Assembly (NCBI GenBank): GCA_028565635.1
Contig: JAOXYB010098048.1
Coordinates: 1-38,850 of the forward strand
Direction of reading: 5' to 3'
Length of the DNA stretch: 38,850 nucleotides
DNA from: Phoronis ovalis
Lineage: Eukaryota > Phoronida > Phoronidae
The notes under the pieces: generated by a model
What the model saw: only the letters and a program-made list of their open reading frames with translations
Database searches by the model: none
Told to the model about the DNA's origin: nothing
Made by a program: the position numbers and the translations under genes
Shown here: positions 10,554-22,800 of the stretch, in pieces
How positions within the stretch are numbered: the stretch's first letter is position 1
How the letters are laid out: the number at the start of each line of letters is the position of its first letter

Positions 10554-10727
10554 GTATTCATTGGCACGCGAACAAGAGAAGTTACCCACACGCCTCTGTC
10601 GCCAAAGGGTCGGATTTACGGACTCAGTAAAACTAGTCATTACCCCCTGGAGCTTTCCGAACTTCCCTCACAACAGAGGCAAATCCGTGATTTACTGAGG
10701 AATAATTTTTTTCTAAATTCGTATTAG
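10554..10727 (+). CDS. Candidate terminal coding exon of an unrecognised gene
   Basis: This exon follows a strong acceptor (CCTTTTTATTTTCTTGTAG) and is open for 57 codons to a TAG stop. It stands out from its surroundings by higher GC and CpG content. The peptide starts VFIGTRTREVTHTPLSPKGR, continues IYGLSKTSHYPLELSELPSQ and ends QRQIRDLLRNNFFLNSY. It is polar, of balanced composition and not low complexity. I do not recognise the family. A possible poly-A signal AATAAA follows at 10881-10886. The 5' part of the gene would lie upstream on the + strand or be lost. The segment also contains short inverted repeats (CCTCTGT with ACAGAGG, CTCAGTAAA with TTTACTGAG), so a structured non-coding or transposon origin is an alternative. 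Confidence 0.45.
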   Translation, partial: VFIGTRTREVTHTPLSPKGRIYGLSKTSHYPLELSELPSQQRQIRDLLRNNFFLNSY

Positions 10728-11320
10728 CAGATTTTTTAAATAGATTTTTAGATTAGAACTCGGGATTTTTATTTAATAGTGCAGTAAATCCACAATTGTA
10801 ACATTTTTCTCACTGCTTTTGTGTTTAAAACGATATATGATACTGCAAAATGCAATGGGAATAGAGCAGTTTTTCACACAAATAAAAGTGTGATAAACTT
10901 TTTTATGTTTACATTTTTAAGTTTATTTAAACATTTCATTTTATGCAAATAAAATTAATCAACTTGAGAACTTTTTCAAGGACATCTTGAAGTTCTTTTT
11001 TCTTGCCTTTCACAATAAAGTTGTAGTGTTTGCAAAAAAAGTTTCTGCGTGTGTATAAACAGAAGCAGCACTTTAACTATTTTTCCGATTTAATTGTATA
11101 TCAACAATTTTAATTTGAATATTTACCTTATATAAAATCAAGGATTATAGCAAACCCTTCATACTTTTATCACCAATTCAATTCAAGGAGCTGCGATGTT
11201 ATTCAAAATTATAAGTTTTAGCACATCCCTCTGTAAGCTCAAACGTAAACTTTGGCGTGCGAATGAGAGAAAAGGAAAAATTAAACGCAAACACGAGTAT
11301 ATATAATATGATAACAATTT
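10728..11320. other. Non-coding intergenic stretch
   Basis: AT-rich sequence between the candidate + strand exon and the 3' end of the bHLH gene. It contains AATAAA on the + strand at 10881-10886, consistent with termination of the + strand unit. No other feature was seen. Confidence 0.4.
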
Positions 11321-11323
11321 CCT

Positions 11324-11329
11324 TTTATT
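11324..11329 (-). terminator. Possible poly-A signal of the neurogenin-like gene
   Basis: AATAAA on the - strand about 440 nt after the stop codon of the bHLH gene. It is the nearest canonical signal that I found downstream. In such AT-rich sequence this hexamer is common, so the assignment is weak. Confidence 0.3.
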
Positions 11330-11765
11330 ACATAGTGCACCGATAACAACTTCGTTGACATAGGGCATTGCATATAAATAAGAGTTTTAATCAAATTTCC
11401 ATATTTAAATTTAGAAACTTTAATTTACATGTCGGAAAATTGAAAATTCATAATACTGAAATACGTTCTGCAAAAAGTAGTTACATGTGATTTAGTATTT
11501 ACACTATTTACATAAATATTAAGTAACAATTATGAAAGAATGAACGCTGGCAAATGAATTGCAATCAAAAAAAGTAAGAAAATAATGAGCATAAATGTTT
11601 GGAAGACAATAATTTATAACAGAAAATTCAATCTTTATCAGAAACAATTTGCTTAATGGAATGTTAAAGTCAACCCATTATGATATTCAATGTCAATAAG
11701 CAAAATGTATGATTAGCAATAAATAGAATACAGTCTATAAAATTCAAAACCCATGTCTGTCTTCT

Positions 11766-12563
11766 TCACAGTCTCTCTAGTTCAAAAACGCTGTCATCGC
11801 TGGCATAGCTTGTGTTCGGACTTGATACGGACCCTGTGTTTATTGGCGTAAACCACTCGGAATGTCTATCTTGTGCATAGCTGTATGGAGATGATGTTTT
11901 ATAGTTTGAGCACGGTGAGTAGGGATTATAGTCACTGCAAGAGTCACTGTATGTATTTGAAATAGGTGATAGTGATCCAGTCGAATTATGGCTTTCATAC
12001 AATGGCGCTTGGCAATAGTTCATTTGTGTCATATGTGATGGATAACGATCAGTGTTTGTAGAAAATGATGGTCCGTGACTAATTGTATCTTCGTTCATCA
12101 TATGACTGATGACTCCATTTGCTCCACTTAAAAAGTTGCATAGATAATTTTCAGCGTCAATTTGCGATGAGTCAAAGCATTGTCCATTTTTTATGGCTTG
12201 CTGATGCACATCTGCCAATTTTAAAGTTTGAGATAAAGCAAAGATATAATTATGCGCAAATCGCAATGTTTCAATTTTTGTCAGTTTGGTATCTTCGCTA
12301 TGTTGTTCGGGTAATATCTGTCTCAGTGTTTCCAAAGCTTCGTTCAATCCATGCATACGATTTCTTTCACGATCGTTAGCTTTTACCCGTCTCGCTTTTT
12401 TCAGTTTCATAACGACTTCTGGATTTCTCTGTTTTGTTCTTGATTTCCCTTTTCGTTTTGTGGAATCAATTCTTTTCAATGTTTCTGCGTTCGTTTGCAT
12501 TGTTGCTGCTAAGGTAACTGTTTCTGTTGAATCTTGATGCTTTGGTAAAATTGTCACTGGCAT
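11766..12563 (-). CDS. Neurog: Neurogenin/Tap-like bHLH transcription factor (intronless)
   Basis: A 265-residue proneural basic helix-loop-helix factor. The family heterodimerises with E-proteins (Daughterless/TCF class), binds CANNTG E-boxes in the nucleus and drives neuronal fate. The bHLH lies at about residues 57-115. The basic region [19 protein letters not shown] has the DNA-contacting Glu66 and Arg residues. The loop is short, and helix 2 reads [27 protein letters not shown] and [13 protein letters not shown] mark the neurogenin/Tap group rather than NeuroD or Atonal. The N-terminus (30-56) is Lys/Arg-rich, and the C-terminal half is Ser/Tyr/Pro-rich with no further domain, ending [11 protein letters not shown] single exon is typical of neurogenins. 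The ATG at 12563 lies about 120 nt downstream of a TATA box. A diverged paralogue in the same orientation lies at 24094-25465. Reference symbols differ between phyla. Confidence 0.95.
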   Translation of the reverse strand: MPVTILPKHQDSTETVTLAATMQTNAETLKRIDSTKRKGKSRTKQRNPEVVMKLKKARRVKANDRERNRMHGLNEALETLRQILPEQHSEDTKLTKIETLRFAHNYIFALSQTLKLADVHQQAIKNGQCFDSSQIDAENYLCNFLSGANGVISHMMNEDTISHGPSFSTNTDRYPSHMTQMNYCQAPLYESHNSTGSLSPISNTYSDSCSDYNPYSPCSNYKTSSPYSYAQDRHSEWFTPINTGSVSSPNTSYASDDSVFELERL

Positions 12564-12680
12564 CGTCAGAAATCAAAAAGAAACAAAATCACTAGAGCTG
12601 ATACAAATTGTATAAAGGATTAATATTGTAGATATATCGCTTGTAAGCAAGATAATATGATCTGTTCAATGAGCTACCAG

Positions 12681-12689
12681 TATTTATAG
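12681..12689 (-). promoter_or_regulatory. TATA box of the neurogenin-like gene
   Basis: CTATAAATA on the - strand, about 120 nt upstream of the ATG, which predicts a start near 12655 and a 5' UTR of about 90 nt. It is the only good TATA match close to this gene. Confidence 0.65.
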
Positions 12690-12715
12690 TGGGTGGTGAT
12701 TACTTATTCGCTAGT

Positions 12716-12871
12716 CACGAGGATACAAGAACCAATAAAAATTCAAAGATAATAGCCACGTGTAGTAATATAAAGAAAACTCGTTTTGACTACAGCACCG
12801 CACGCGACAACCTGTGATTAACTAATAATCACCTTTAAATTCTGTTATTCTTCCACAATCGCCAGCACGAG
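12716..12871. promoter_or_regulatory. Cluster of Hes/E-box class sites upstream of the neurogenin-like gene
   Basis: Within about 190 bp upstream of the TATA box are CACGAG (12716-12721), CACGTG (12757-12762), CACGCG (12801-12806) and CACGAG (12866-12871). These match N-box, class B and class C sites bound by Hes/Hey repressors. Such repression of proneural genes downstream of Notch is established in other animals. Binding here is inferred from sequence only. Confidence 0.4.
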
Positions 12872-13634
12872 GCTTAAAACAAACAATCTCTATAATATAA
12901 TATAACTAACTACGAAGTGCAAAGTAAAATACCAAAAATCAGCAAATATAATTCAGTCGAATATTTTTTTTCAAAATGTAATCACTTTGAAGATTGATAG
13001 TGAAATTATTTATAATTTTGTTATTTTAAAAATTAAATATTAAAAAGATTTAACAATATTATGGAGGCTGATGGTAGTTTTTGTCTGTTTGTTTTGTATA
13101 CTGATATCCAAAAAAATTAAATGAATTTTAAATCATTTAAAGATGCATTTGAGTACATCTTTCTGTGGCGAACACCTCAGCATATATATGGTTTAATTTG
13201 TATCCCTTATTCATAAACTTTAAAGACTCACCTACACTGGTATTCCAGTACCTAAAGGCTACACTGCATATGCAATGAGTCGAATGCCGCATTTTTGTAG
13301 TAAACTTCCATCATATTTTGTTATATACAAAACTTATATATTTATGCAGTGTTTGACTTATTATTCTAAATCCCCTTAAAATATTTGAGTAAATAAATTA
13401 GGACCTTGTATAGAATGAGACATAATATCATAACAATAACTTAATACAAAAAATCATTGTGTCTATATTTTAGTACACTGTCGTACAGACATCATTAAAT
13501 ACCTTCGAGTCAATGAACAGGTTACACATTCTGAATATATCGTTACCGACTTCATACGGGACGATGAGTAAATTTTGACGCTTAATGCCTTTGATCATTA
13601 ACTATTTAGAGGATTATTTTTCTTGGTTAAATTT
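12872..13634. other. Non-coding upstream region of the neurogenin-like gene
   Basis: AT-rich intergenic sequence with no ORF or repeat that I recognise. It may hold regulatory sequence for the gene at 11766-12563. Confidence 0.35.
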
Positions 13635-13760
13635 GCGTTGAAAAGTATAATTCAAGCGAAATAAAGTTAAATATACGTTGGAAATTATGAAATAGAGCGA
13701 TAGAAAGTTAAATATACGTTGGAAATTATGAAATAGAAAGAAATAAAGTTAAATACCTGT
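13635..13760 (+). repeat. Tandem repeat, 41-bp unit, about 3 copies
   Basis: The core AAAGTTAAATATACGTTGGA plus AATTATGAAATAG starts at 13663 and 13704, with a partial copy starting at 13745, giving a period of 41 bp. The preceding GCGTTGAAAAGTATAATTCA resembles the second half of an older, degenerate unit. It is non-coding. Confidence 0.8.
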
Positions 13761-15958
13761 TGCAAAACACAGATAATGATTCAGAAATATAGTGACAGAT
13801 TTAAACTACATGTCTCTTTCTATATTTTGATAGTTTCGAGATTTAAAATTCTACATCGAAACTTGGATGGTCTTCAAATAGTAGCCATATCGCTGTTAGA
13901 CACACTTTCTGTTTATTATAATGTACATTTTTGTTAGTCAGGTAACCACAACTTACTAGTGACAAAATATAGTAATCAAATTGAAAACCTATATTTCTTT
14001 ACTGTCCTTTATACTTTATTTTTAATTCTGGAAAATATAAGTTTATTGGCTGGTTGTACAAGATTTATTAGCTTCGACAGTAAAATTTAAGTGCCGTGTT
14101 GCAGCTTTATATATGGAGAGTTATGGCGATTTAATACGCATTACTATTATGTAGTATGTTGTTGAAAGTCATTTATAGCTAATGATGACAATTATTGAAT
14201 CTTCTCTCTTAAGCTTTAGGAAAAGAAAAGAAGTTATGTTGGACATGATGACAAAGGTATCTGACTGCTTCAGTTTCTTGTTCAATCAGAGAACAGTAAG
14301 TCTAATTAAATGAATAAATATATTCGCTGTATTGTAGTCCTTCAAGTATGAAATAAAATCACATTTTATTAAAACGAAATTAATATACTGTGCACACCAG
14401 TATACTGCCACTACATTTTACAAAACAAGTTCATTATTTTGGCAATGTGTTATGATGTGGGGATGTTAATAAATACAACTAACATAGCGACTAGACTAGG
14501 CGGTCGGCAAATAGTTTGTATAATTTGTTAAAACTTGCTACATCCCTAGTATTGTGTAGTTTTAACGTGATCGTAACATTTTGGCACTTCTCTTGCTGTT
14601 TAATAGATTATTTACCAACTTGGGGTTCAACAGATATCTTTGTTGTTGTTTTGCATAAATTACCTTCTAAAAGGCTGTGAGTACATATACATACATACAT
14701 ACATACACATATTAATGATGAGCACCCGGGGTGGCAACGGGACCATCCAAAACTGACATTTAAATTATTTGATAAAACAATGATACCATTAAAACGCCTT
14801 GACACAGTTTATCACTGTCAGATGCAGACTTCAATACGCCAGTAGCTGTGCGATTTCTGACTTTTTCTGAATATCGGCCTGGCTGATCTAAAGAGTATTT
14901 TCGTTCATGCAATACTGGATTCAATAATTAGATATTGTGAAGAGATGTTTCATTTCTTGCGATATTTATTTCATTGTTAATAGTAGGTAAATTGTAGCAA
15001 AGGCACACAATGCCAACCAACAGATAAGAATATTTGTGTTTGTACGGTGGGTTTCGTAAGAGTGGTAGCTAACATAGACAGCATAATGATATGTCGGCTA
15101 GTAAGATTGGGTTCATTGCATGTTTAATTTATTGAGTACATTTTCATAAAATAATTACTTTCTTCTTATATCGACCTGTGATAAGAAACTCTAACAAGGG
15201 TAACGATAACTTTAAAGAGCATATATCACATAACTTCGTCAAGTGATTCAATAATTATTAAGACACGTCCCTTGACACTGATTTTGGCGCAACTTTTCTA
15301 TCCGCAATCTGGCTTTAAATCGATAGATTAAAAATGATAAGTTAAAGAATTTAGGATATTCGTTAAAAGATTCTAATTAAAATTAATGCACATTTAATAC
15401 GAGTAAATTGATAACGCTCCTGTGCTGGGGCTTTATGGTATTTGACTGCCCCACTGCGAGCCTGGGGCTTATATTATATACTATTATACAAAGGTGTTAT
15501 GAAATTTTCGCTAGAACCCAAATTATCTATTTTATTCGTTTTAGATTCAATTAACTCGTGGCGAAAATAATACCTCGCCTGCTCCCGACCGTCCTCGGTC
15601 ACACAGCGCGATGATCATAGGCCTATTGTTAAAGATTAAAAGCCTGGAGCCATGCCTTGTTATTTTGTGATTCACTCCTTATCCAATATATTGATGGACC
15701 TACTTTAACTGTTGTTATTTGCCCTGTACTTTCTTTATACAAAATTGCATAATGGTTTTCAAATAGTTTTCAAATTTCAAGTCTTCTTGATCACCTCTGT
15801 ATTTATTGACATGTGTCGCTCGATAAATTTATGGAGAGCTCAGAAAACTAGTGAATAATAACAGTTTACTTATGAGTTGCCTCTTGAAAGTGCATTTGCT
15901 ATTGATTGTTATTTATTTATTGTACCTCTCCACTGTTAGTCAAAAACCATTAGAGGGA
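13761..15958. other. Non-coding intergenic stretch; minor ATAC microsatellite
   Basis: No gene found. A short (ATAC)n run lies at about 14690-14710. Somewhat GC-richer sequence is seen near 15410-15470 and 15570-15650, but no ORF or RNA could be assigned there. Confidence 0.35.
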
Positions 15959-16077
15959 AGGATGATGTCGTAAATGTTTAATCTGCTGATCCGGATGAGC
16001 TGCGTATTATATTGGCAGGATGATGTCGTAAATGTTTAATCTGCTGATCCGGATGAGCTGCGTATTATATTGGCAGG
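15959..16077 (+). repeat. Perfect 58-bp tandem duplication
   Basis: The unit beginning GATGATGTCGTAAATGTTTA and ending ATTATATTGGCAG occurs at 15961-16018 and again at 16019-16076 without a mismatch. This indicates a recent duplication. Confidence 0.92.
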
Positions 16078-16582
16078 TTGTGCCTCCTCACACGTTGACG
16101 CTTTATTTCACTTCAAAAACATCTAAAAACCGAACCCATTTTTTACAAAAGAAAATCCCTCTTAAGTTTCTTTTTTGTACTAAACTAAAAGTTTTAAAGA
16201 CCACATCTGATTTAATTTTCTCACATTTTTGACGAAAAGATCTGTCGATGAACTATTTTGCTAGATACCTAATGGCGAACAGTAGAAAGAAAGTTTCCTT
16301 ACGAAAATTAAATTACATGTATTATGTTAATTCTGGAAATCACTGAGGGTTATTACACATTCAATGTCTACAATATTTGTATTATTACATAATTCTCCTA
16401 AGGTATTGAAATTATTAAAGGAAATGCAACAATTAATAATCATCAAATACATCTTAGTTGGTTGAATAAAACACTTTATTTTCAAGGAACTTCGCCTATT
16501 CGGCCTTTACTCTAATAGTCAATTATCATTTTTGATCCTGCTATATTACCTTTAATAAGCATTTTCTATCGAAAGTTGACAT
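16078..16582. other. Non-coding intergenic stretch
   Basis: AT-rich, with a 66-codon open stretch across the duplication that lacks any recognisable domain. No other feature was seen. Confidence 0.3.
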
Positions 16583-16648
16583 CAGAACATTATAGATATA
16601 CAGAACATTATAGATATACTTAACACTTATAGATATACTTAACACTTT
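16583..16648 (+). repeat. Short tandem repeat, 18-19-bp units
   Basis: CAGAACATTATAGATATA at 16583-16600 and 16601-16618 is followed by the variant CTTAACACTTATAGATATA and a partial CTTAACACTT. These are four related units in a row. Confidence 0.8.
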
Positions 16649-18599
16649 TCTCTTTTCATTTTATTATTGTTTTAAGCTTAATCATTATATTAAACTTCAC
16701 TCACACTATCCTTATTATTTTAGGGTAGCTGAGCTGGTGCTCCATCGTTATATCGCAAATATATTGGGTATTGACCGTCTGCACACAATACGCACTCTGA
16801 TAGTATTTTTTTCTGACTTTCGTACAAAAGATTTATTTTGCAAATTTAGTATTTTGACTGTTATTATTCATACTGGCCGGGTGCAATTATTATCAGCTTG
16901 TTGTGAATGCATGAAAAGCCCGGATGAAAAGGTATTATAAATCTTCCTGTATTAATTCACCCCCTAGGAACAAATCCTCTGGTTATTTTGTACCTTTTCA
17001 AAATCTTTTAAAAAGATTAAAATTGTTGTTTTGTGCAGAGATTTATGAAACACGCGCTTGTCTTCAGCTGCTCGCGTGGAGACATTTTATAGGACGATTG
17101 CTCATAAGAGGATTTAAACTAGTCACATCGACGGATAATTTTACTGCTAATTTTCAGCGCTTCAGCTCTAAATTGAGGCCGAGTATGTTCATTCTGGTTA
17201 ATATTTTTCTGTCATTATACACTGAGTACACTGATTACACTGATTACACTGTCATTACACTGAGTACCATAAATTGAACATTTTTTCCTTTCCTGCATGG
17301 CCGGCATGTCTTGCACTATTAGAATAAGACCCAAGAGGCAAATGCAAAATCGAATATTTAATAAAAACAAAAGATGTCATCATTACAAATTGTATCATCT
17401 GTTTGCTGTTTATTTATTTCTTGATATCCTTTGATACCTGTAAACTCCTTTGAATATTCTCTTTACTGGTGATTGTAGTATTGATAAAAACAACAACATT
17501 AAATTGCAAAAATATATTTATAAACAGCATACCAACAAAAGAAATGAAATATTTAAAATTTCGTCATTTTGTGCTAAGTAGCTTTAAGAACATTATTCAA
17601 TTTTATGCGCTGTTTGATATATCCCCAAATCGGATCAATTTTAATTGTCGTGTTATGTTTCCCTGTTTACGGGTAGGCAAATTGCTCAATATAAAATATG
17701 AAAAAGATGACGTCAAATGTAAATTCTACTATTATTCGCTTTTTTCTCGTAAGAAAAGATTGCTATAGTGTAGCATTTTGGGCATAATCTTGGGTAATAA
17801 AACTCAGGTGTATTGAAATAGTTGTCGCAATAATATTTTTCTCCAGTATAACATGTTTTGTTGCGTTTTTAAATATGAATTTTTAAATAATTGCTACAAT
17901 TACTGAGCTATTATTTTTCAAAAAGTTTCTATCAAAGAAGCTTTTTATTGTTATACTGGGCTATAAAGAAGAGCATGTGATATGGACAGCGTTCAGATTG
18001 CAATTTCTTCAATTTTCAACGAAAAGATATATAAAAACGTATTCGTGGATGCACTGTTCAAAGATTGAAATGTATTTTTTTTTTATTAATTCATCACACC
18101 TGTTAACAATAATTTTAAATTCAACGTTCTATAATTTTTATTAATGAATTCAAATATAGAATAAACTTTTGTGGTATAAAGACAGTTAATAAACTGATAA
18201 AGTTCAAATCTTTTATTACAAATTTTTACTTTTAATGAGTTCAACGCAACCCTGGTGCGACGCATCATACGGAGACAAAAGCAAAGAATTCAGATTTCAT
18301 AATTTATTTCAAATCTGTTGTTATTTATAAATGGTGTTTTCCACATATTTAAATCATTGCGCAAAATAGTATGGAGTTGAATAATAAATTTAATAGAATT
18401 TTAGGTAAATAACAATTGGCTGCATCTCCTTGCTTTAATTTGTCAATAGGTGCAAGTTCGACTATGCGAATACTCGACGAATTTTCCATTTTGTCCCCAA
18501 AGAGTTGATTTATAAAAAAATAAAATAAAACTGAAAAAATAAAACTTTTAAGAAATCACTTCCAAACTCGCTTCCAGGCCGATTTTACTTAAATGCTGT
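16649..18599. other. Non-coding intergenic stretch with chance-length ORFs
   Basis: Open stretches of 117 codons (16924-17277) and 99 codons (17469-17768) occur on the + strand. Neither has a recognisable domain, splice context or biased composition, and the first runs into a short TACACTGAT tandem repeat at about 17219-17265. I treat both as chance ORFs in AT-rich DNA. Confidence 0.35.
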
Positions 18600-18603
18600 T
18601 ATA

Positions 18604-19168
18604 TACGTACAAGTAAAGTTTAGAAACTAATAAACTGTATGGCTCAGGGGATTTTTTACACTTTTTGTTATTTTCTGGCAGAAAAAAGCAATAAATCACT
18701 TATTTGGTTTATGATTTTGATAGGAAATAAATGCCCATTAATTGCCTTCTTTTGTTGCGCGCTATAAACTTCAACGTGGACTTGTTGCTTCATAAAGATT
18801 TTACTTTTTATATCCCTGCATGCTTTATCCAGAACTGGAGCCAGTCTACATGAGAATTTCTTGTACACCTGATGTCCCTGTGCGATAATTGTAGCACCGG
18901 AATGGAGTAAAATGAAAAGGGCGTCCATATATTATGGCATAAATAATAATTAAAACGGATGTGGTCTTTACATCTCAGTTGGATTCATGCTGTTTACCAA
19001 GAAATACAGCCTGATAAAGAAATCATCCCCATTTGTGATTTGAGGAGTGGGGTAGGGTGTTCGATCGAATCCCCTCCATTAACGAAAAAACAATTTAAAT
19101 AACAAAAAGTGTAAACAAAATACCCTGAGCCATACAGTTTATTAGTTTCTAAACTTTACTTGCACGTA
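18604..19168. mobile_element. 565-bp terminal-inverted-repeat transposon, probably non-autonomous
   Basis: About 70-bp arms at 18604-18674 and 19097-19168 are inverted copies with few differences. They begin TACGTACAAGTAAAGTTTAG on the left and TACGTGCAAGTAAAGTTTAG on the complement of the right. The 4-bp sequence TATA flanks both ends (18600-18603 and 19169-19172), giving a TA or TATA target site duplication. The interior carries an 86-codon - strand ORF (18668-18928) with no recognisable transposase motif. A TA duplication would fit Tc1/mariner-type elements, but the superfamily is not certain. Confidence 0.8.
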
Positions 19169-19172
19169 TATA

Positions 19173-19745
19173 GCAAACGTCGATTTACGTCATCGAATTG
19201 GAATAAACCGTATTAGATCTATAGTAGTTCTTCAGCGTGAATATGATACCATGTTATTTATTGACACCACGACCGGATCAGTAACGGGCCAGAACATTGA
19301 TAACCACTGTTTACTGTATATAAAAATCGGTCATATCAACAACCTAGTTACAAAATTACTAATTTTTTTTGGGGGGGGGTAATTTGTTCCACTGAATTGA
19401 ACGAGATAAAATAATAGTAACAAAAACAAACAAGATCAAACATGTTTTGATACTAGCGCTACTACTAGTATTACGACTACTGCATTCATTCCCCATATAA
19501 GGACTATTTGTAAAACGGTAATTTTAAAATAAGAGAAATGTCAGGTAGTTTAGAAATTACAATTACTAAACACCGTGTACTGAAATAGTTATTTACAAAC
19601 CTAGATATTAGATCAAGATCACGTGATTGAAACTCAAAGGAAACCTAATTGAGAAAGATACCCTTGGGCAGCAAGAAGAAACCTGATCTTATATTTTAAA
19701 ATAAAATGAAGTAGGCAAATTTAATAGCTCAAACTTATAACGAAA
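19173..19745. other. Non-coding intergenic stretch with T-run/G-run
   Basis: Contains a run of eight T followed by nine G at about 19362-19379. No gene seen. Confidence 0.35.
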
Positions 19746-19800
19746 CGAGGGATGATTGACCTAACCCACGCCCGAGGGATGATTGACCTAACCCACGCCC
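19746..19800 (+). repeat. Perfect 27-bp tandem duplication
   Basis: CGAGGGATGATTGACCTAAC plus CCACGCC occurs at 19746-19772 and 19773-19799. It is GC-richer than its surroundings. Confidence 0.9.
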
Positions 19801-22800
19801 AGAGAGATAGAAAACACCGCTTATTCTGTTATTGTTTGGGTTTTTTTAGTAAACGACGCAGCATTTAGTGAAACGATATATTTATTATTTCTTAGACTTC
19901 ATAGTAGGATCTTTCATGGTACAAAAGTGCAACTGGCGACATATAGTTTATTCGCAGGTCCACCTAAACTGGGGATAAATAATTCAATTATCTGGGGGAG
20001 TCTACGTTCCACCTGTTTTGAAGCAGACCCATTTAGAAATAAACATTGCACTTTAAACGCAGGTAAAAAAAACGGCTCCTAATAAAGTAATATTTTTTTT
20101 ATCTGTGCAAGAGCAACTTCGAGGGCAAAGTCACTTAACAATTGAGATGAAATTATTATTTGTAGACAACAAGATATGTGATCCCTGTACGTGTCTTCTA
20201 ATGACTGGTTTCATGTTTCTTGTCTGTAATTCATGCTGAGTGGGTTCTTTTTACTAATTGTTAAAAATTGTCTCCTTTAATTTTAACATTTTCATAGAAA
20301 ATCGTACAAATCATTATTTGAAGTGTCAGATTTATTTACACGTTTTTGAAGTGACACGTGTAGTTATAGTTGAAGTCGCACGCTTGCACACTGTGTATAT
20401 ACCGACATGAACCGAAATTTACGTACTCACAGGCTCCAGTGTGTTCGATACCACAATTATAAAAAAGAATACAAAGTATTAACAAATCATTGCAAAATAA
20501 TTAGCGAAATTGCATGTAACTACCACAGCAAACGCATCGTAAGATGTGTACATGTATATGTGCTATATGCGTTCCATTTTCAACTCGATCTCCATCCAAT
20601 ACAACCTTTCAAATGGTACTTACGAAAATGTATTACCGTAATTGACAAAAAAATAACTGCTTCTTCAATTGTATGATTGCATTGGCTGTTTTGCAAATGT
20701 TCGAGTTACTTATGAATGAGTGTTTAACAATTTAAATAGAACAGTTCGGGTAATTAGACAGAGCTGTCGTAGCTATACCGCACATATACATACATGTGGA
20801 GGCTTATTTTCTATGTATATGGTGAGGTATATTCAGATGTCTAAACATAAAATAATTCTTTTATTTAGTAGTGACAGTCCTGCGAAATGTTTGTATGAAA
20901 AATATACTTGTTAAATCAAACAAAGTGACTAGTAGTTCTTTTTTGCTTGTTGAAACATGACAAATGACACGCCCTTGGGAAAATCCTGAATCCGCCATTG
21001 CGTTGTCGCTGTCCTGGACTACAGTGTTCGCCAAATAATTGAGAGCGGTGCAGTTGCCTATTGAAATTACTTTTACCGCTAGGGTGATACTTCTAAAACG
21101 ATTTGAAAATTACACGATTCTTGACGATGTCTGATCTGTATAAATGATTACCTGTGTGATTAGTTGTGATAGCAAGAACAATACTTGGTGGTCAGGGTGA
21201 TGTATAGATCAACTCGTGTTTAATGGACCTAACAATTTACTGCTACCGATAACTAGCTAACGGCGCGTCATGTAATTTGTATGATTCTTTGTCTTACAAA
21301 AAATAGAGTGAAATTCCGTGTACTTGTCACGACAATGAAATCCATCCGTTTTAAAGTAGACCTCAGTTGTAATTGTGAAGAGCGCCGTCTTTTTATGTGT
21401 TCAAATGTATCCTAGACAGATGTGGAACCGAAAAATCAAATTTGATTAGGACTGATTAAAAGTTTTGGTAAGGATGAAATTTGAAACGCCGTCTCATCGG
21501 ATAGCAGAAAAATTAAGAGATGGATAGAGCAACTTTATATTCACTTAATTTGAGACCGTAACATCTTGAGAGTAGGACAATAACTGCTTGATGAATCAAA
21601 ATCTATTAAGATTATTTTGAAGTAGTTTTGAACTTATTCGAGCATTAGTTAAGTTTAAACGTTTTGAACTGTTTAAAATACAGCGTTGTATTGTGTTATA
21701 TGAGAATTACTTACTTTAAAAAAGCAATAGAAATATATATATTATCTTCTCAAGAGAGCTTTAAGCCACTCTGTACACACTAATATATAGTAACTTTATC
21801 CAGAAATAAATATCCCAAGTAGCGACACTATTCTAGAAATCTTACCTCACAATACAAACCTCTTCATGTGGGAGCTACACTTAAAATCAGTTAAAAACTG
21901 TCGAATCTTTTTAAATGATTTTGATTTTAGGCTTAGGTACTTTGTATATAGCTAAGTGCTAATTGAGTGGCTCTTAATATAAAATCACATTTAATTTTAT
22001 GACAAATGATGAATGACTTCCTATCTTTTTTACGGATGATAGATATATTTGCTCTAATTAAATACAGCACAAGTTCACCTGACTTCATTTCATCATTTGT
22101 GCAACAGGTTATATTATACGTTTTTCAATATTTAAATTGCTACTCTGTACTGAGTTGCTTTATCGGAAATATAAGGTTTCATCATGCTTGTAAAAATATA
22201 TTTTTGAACATCAAAAAATAAGTTTAAAAAATGTGTCTTCTACGTTCAACGAAAAACACGTATAACGTTAGATCTATATATGCCTATCTCTTAAAATAGT
22301 ACTCATTCTTTTACAAAACTATTGCATCTATACCCCGTTCAGCAACTTGTGATACTTGATTAAACTGTAATTTGTACGTTTTTATGTCTAGCTTTAAGAA
22401 AGGTAAAGTTGATATATGATTTGAAATATTCTACATATCATATTAAAATCATTATGAAATATCCAGCATGAATTTTTCACCTTTAAGTGACCTTTTCAGT
22501 TTAAAAAGAATTACTGGACATTAACAAATTGATTCAAGCGTGCTAAATAAAATTTAAGGGAAAGTACATCTTAAATCAAAAAAAACATTGACCAAAACTT
22601 GTTGTCACCTTTTGACAGCCAAATCTTTTGTTCTGCGTTTAAAGAAAGGTGCTCTGCTGCATCACACCTGATTTTATAATACAATTACAAAACCATTAGT
22701 CAACTTGCAATTTATAGTCAATTTATGCATGAATACCTCTAATACTCATACTTTATTCTGTCATTTTTTCTAAACGACGTTTTCATTCACTTAATTTTAA

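Noticed and set aside
12119-12537. Plus-strand ORFs of 83-86 codons across the first bHLH gene
   Set aside because: They are antisense shadows of the conserved bHLH coding frame.
14690-14710. (ATAC)n run as a notable repeat
   Set aside because: Only about five units, common in such genomes.
16924-17768. Two ORFs of 117 and 99 codons
   Set aside because: No domain, splice context or conserved motif. The first runs into a short tandem repeat. Their length is within chance for this window.
20407-20676. 89-codon ORF just after a TATATAC sequence
   Set aside because: The TATA-like sequence is only about 10 bp before the ATG, too close to act as its promoter, and the protein is featureless.
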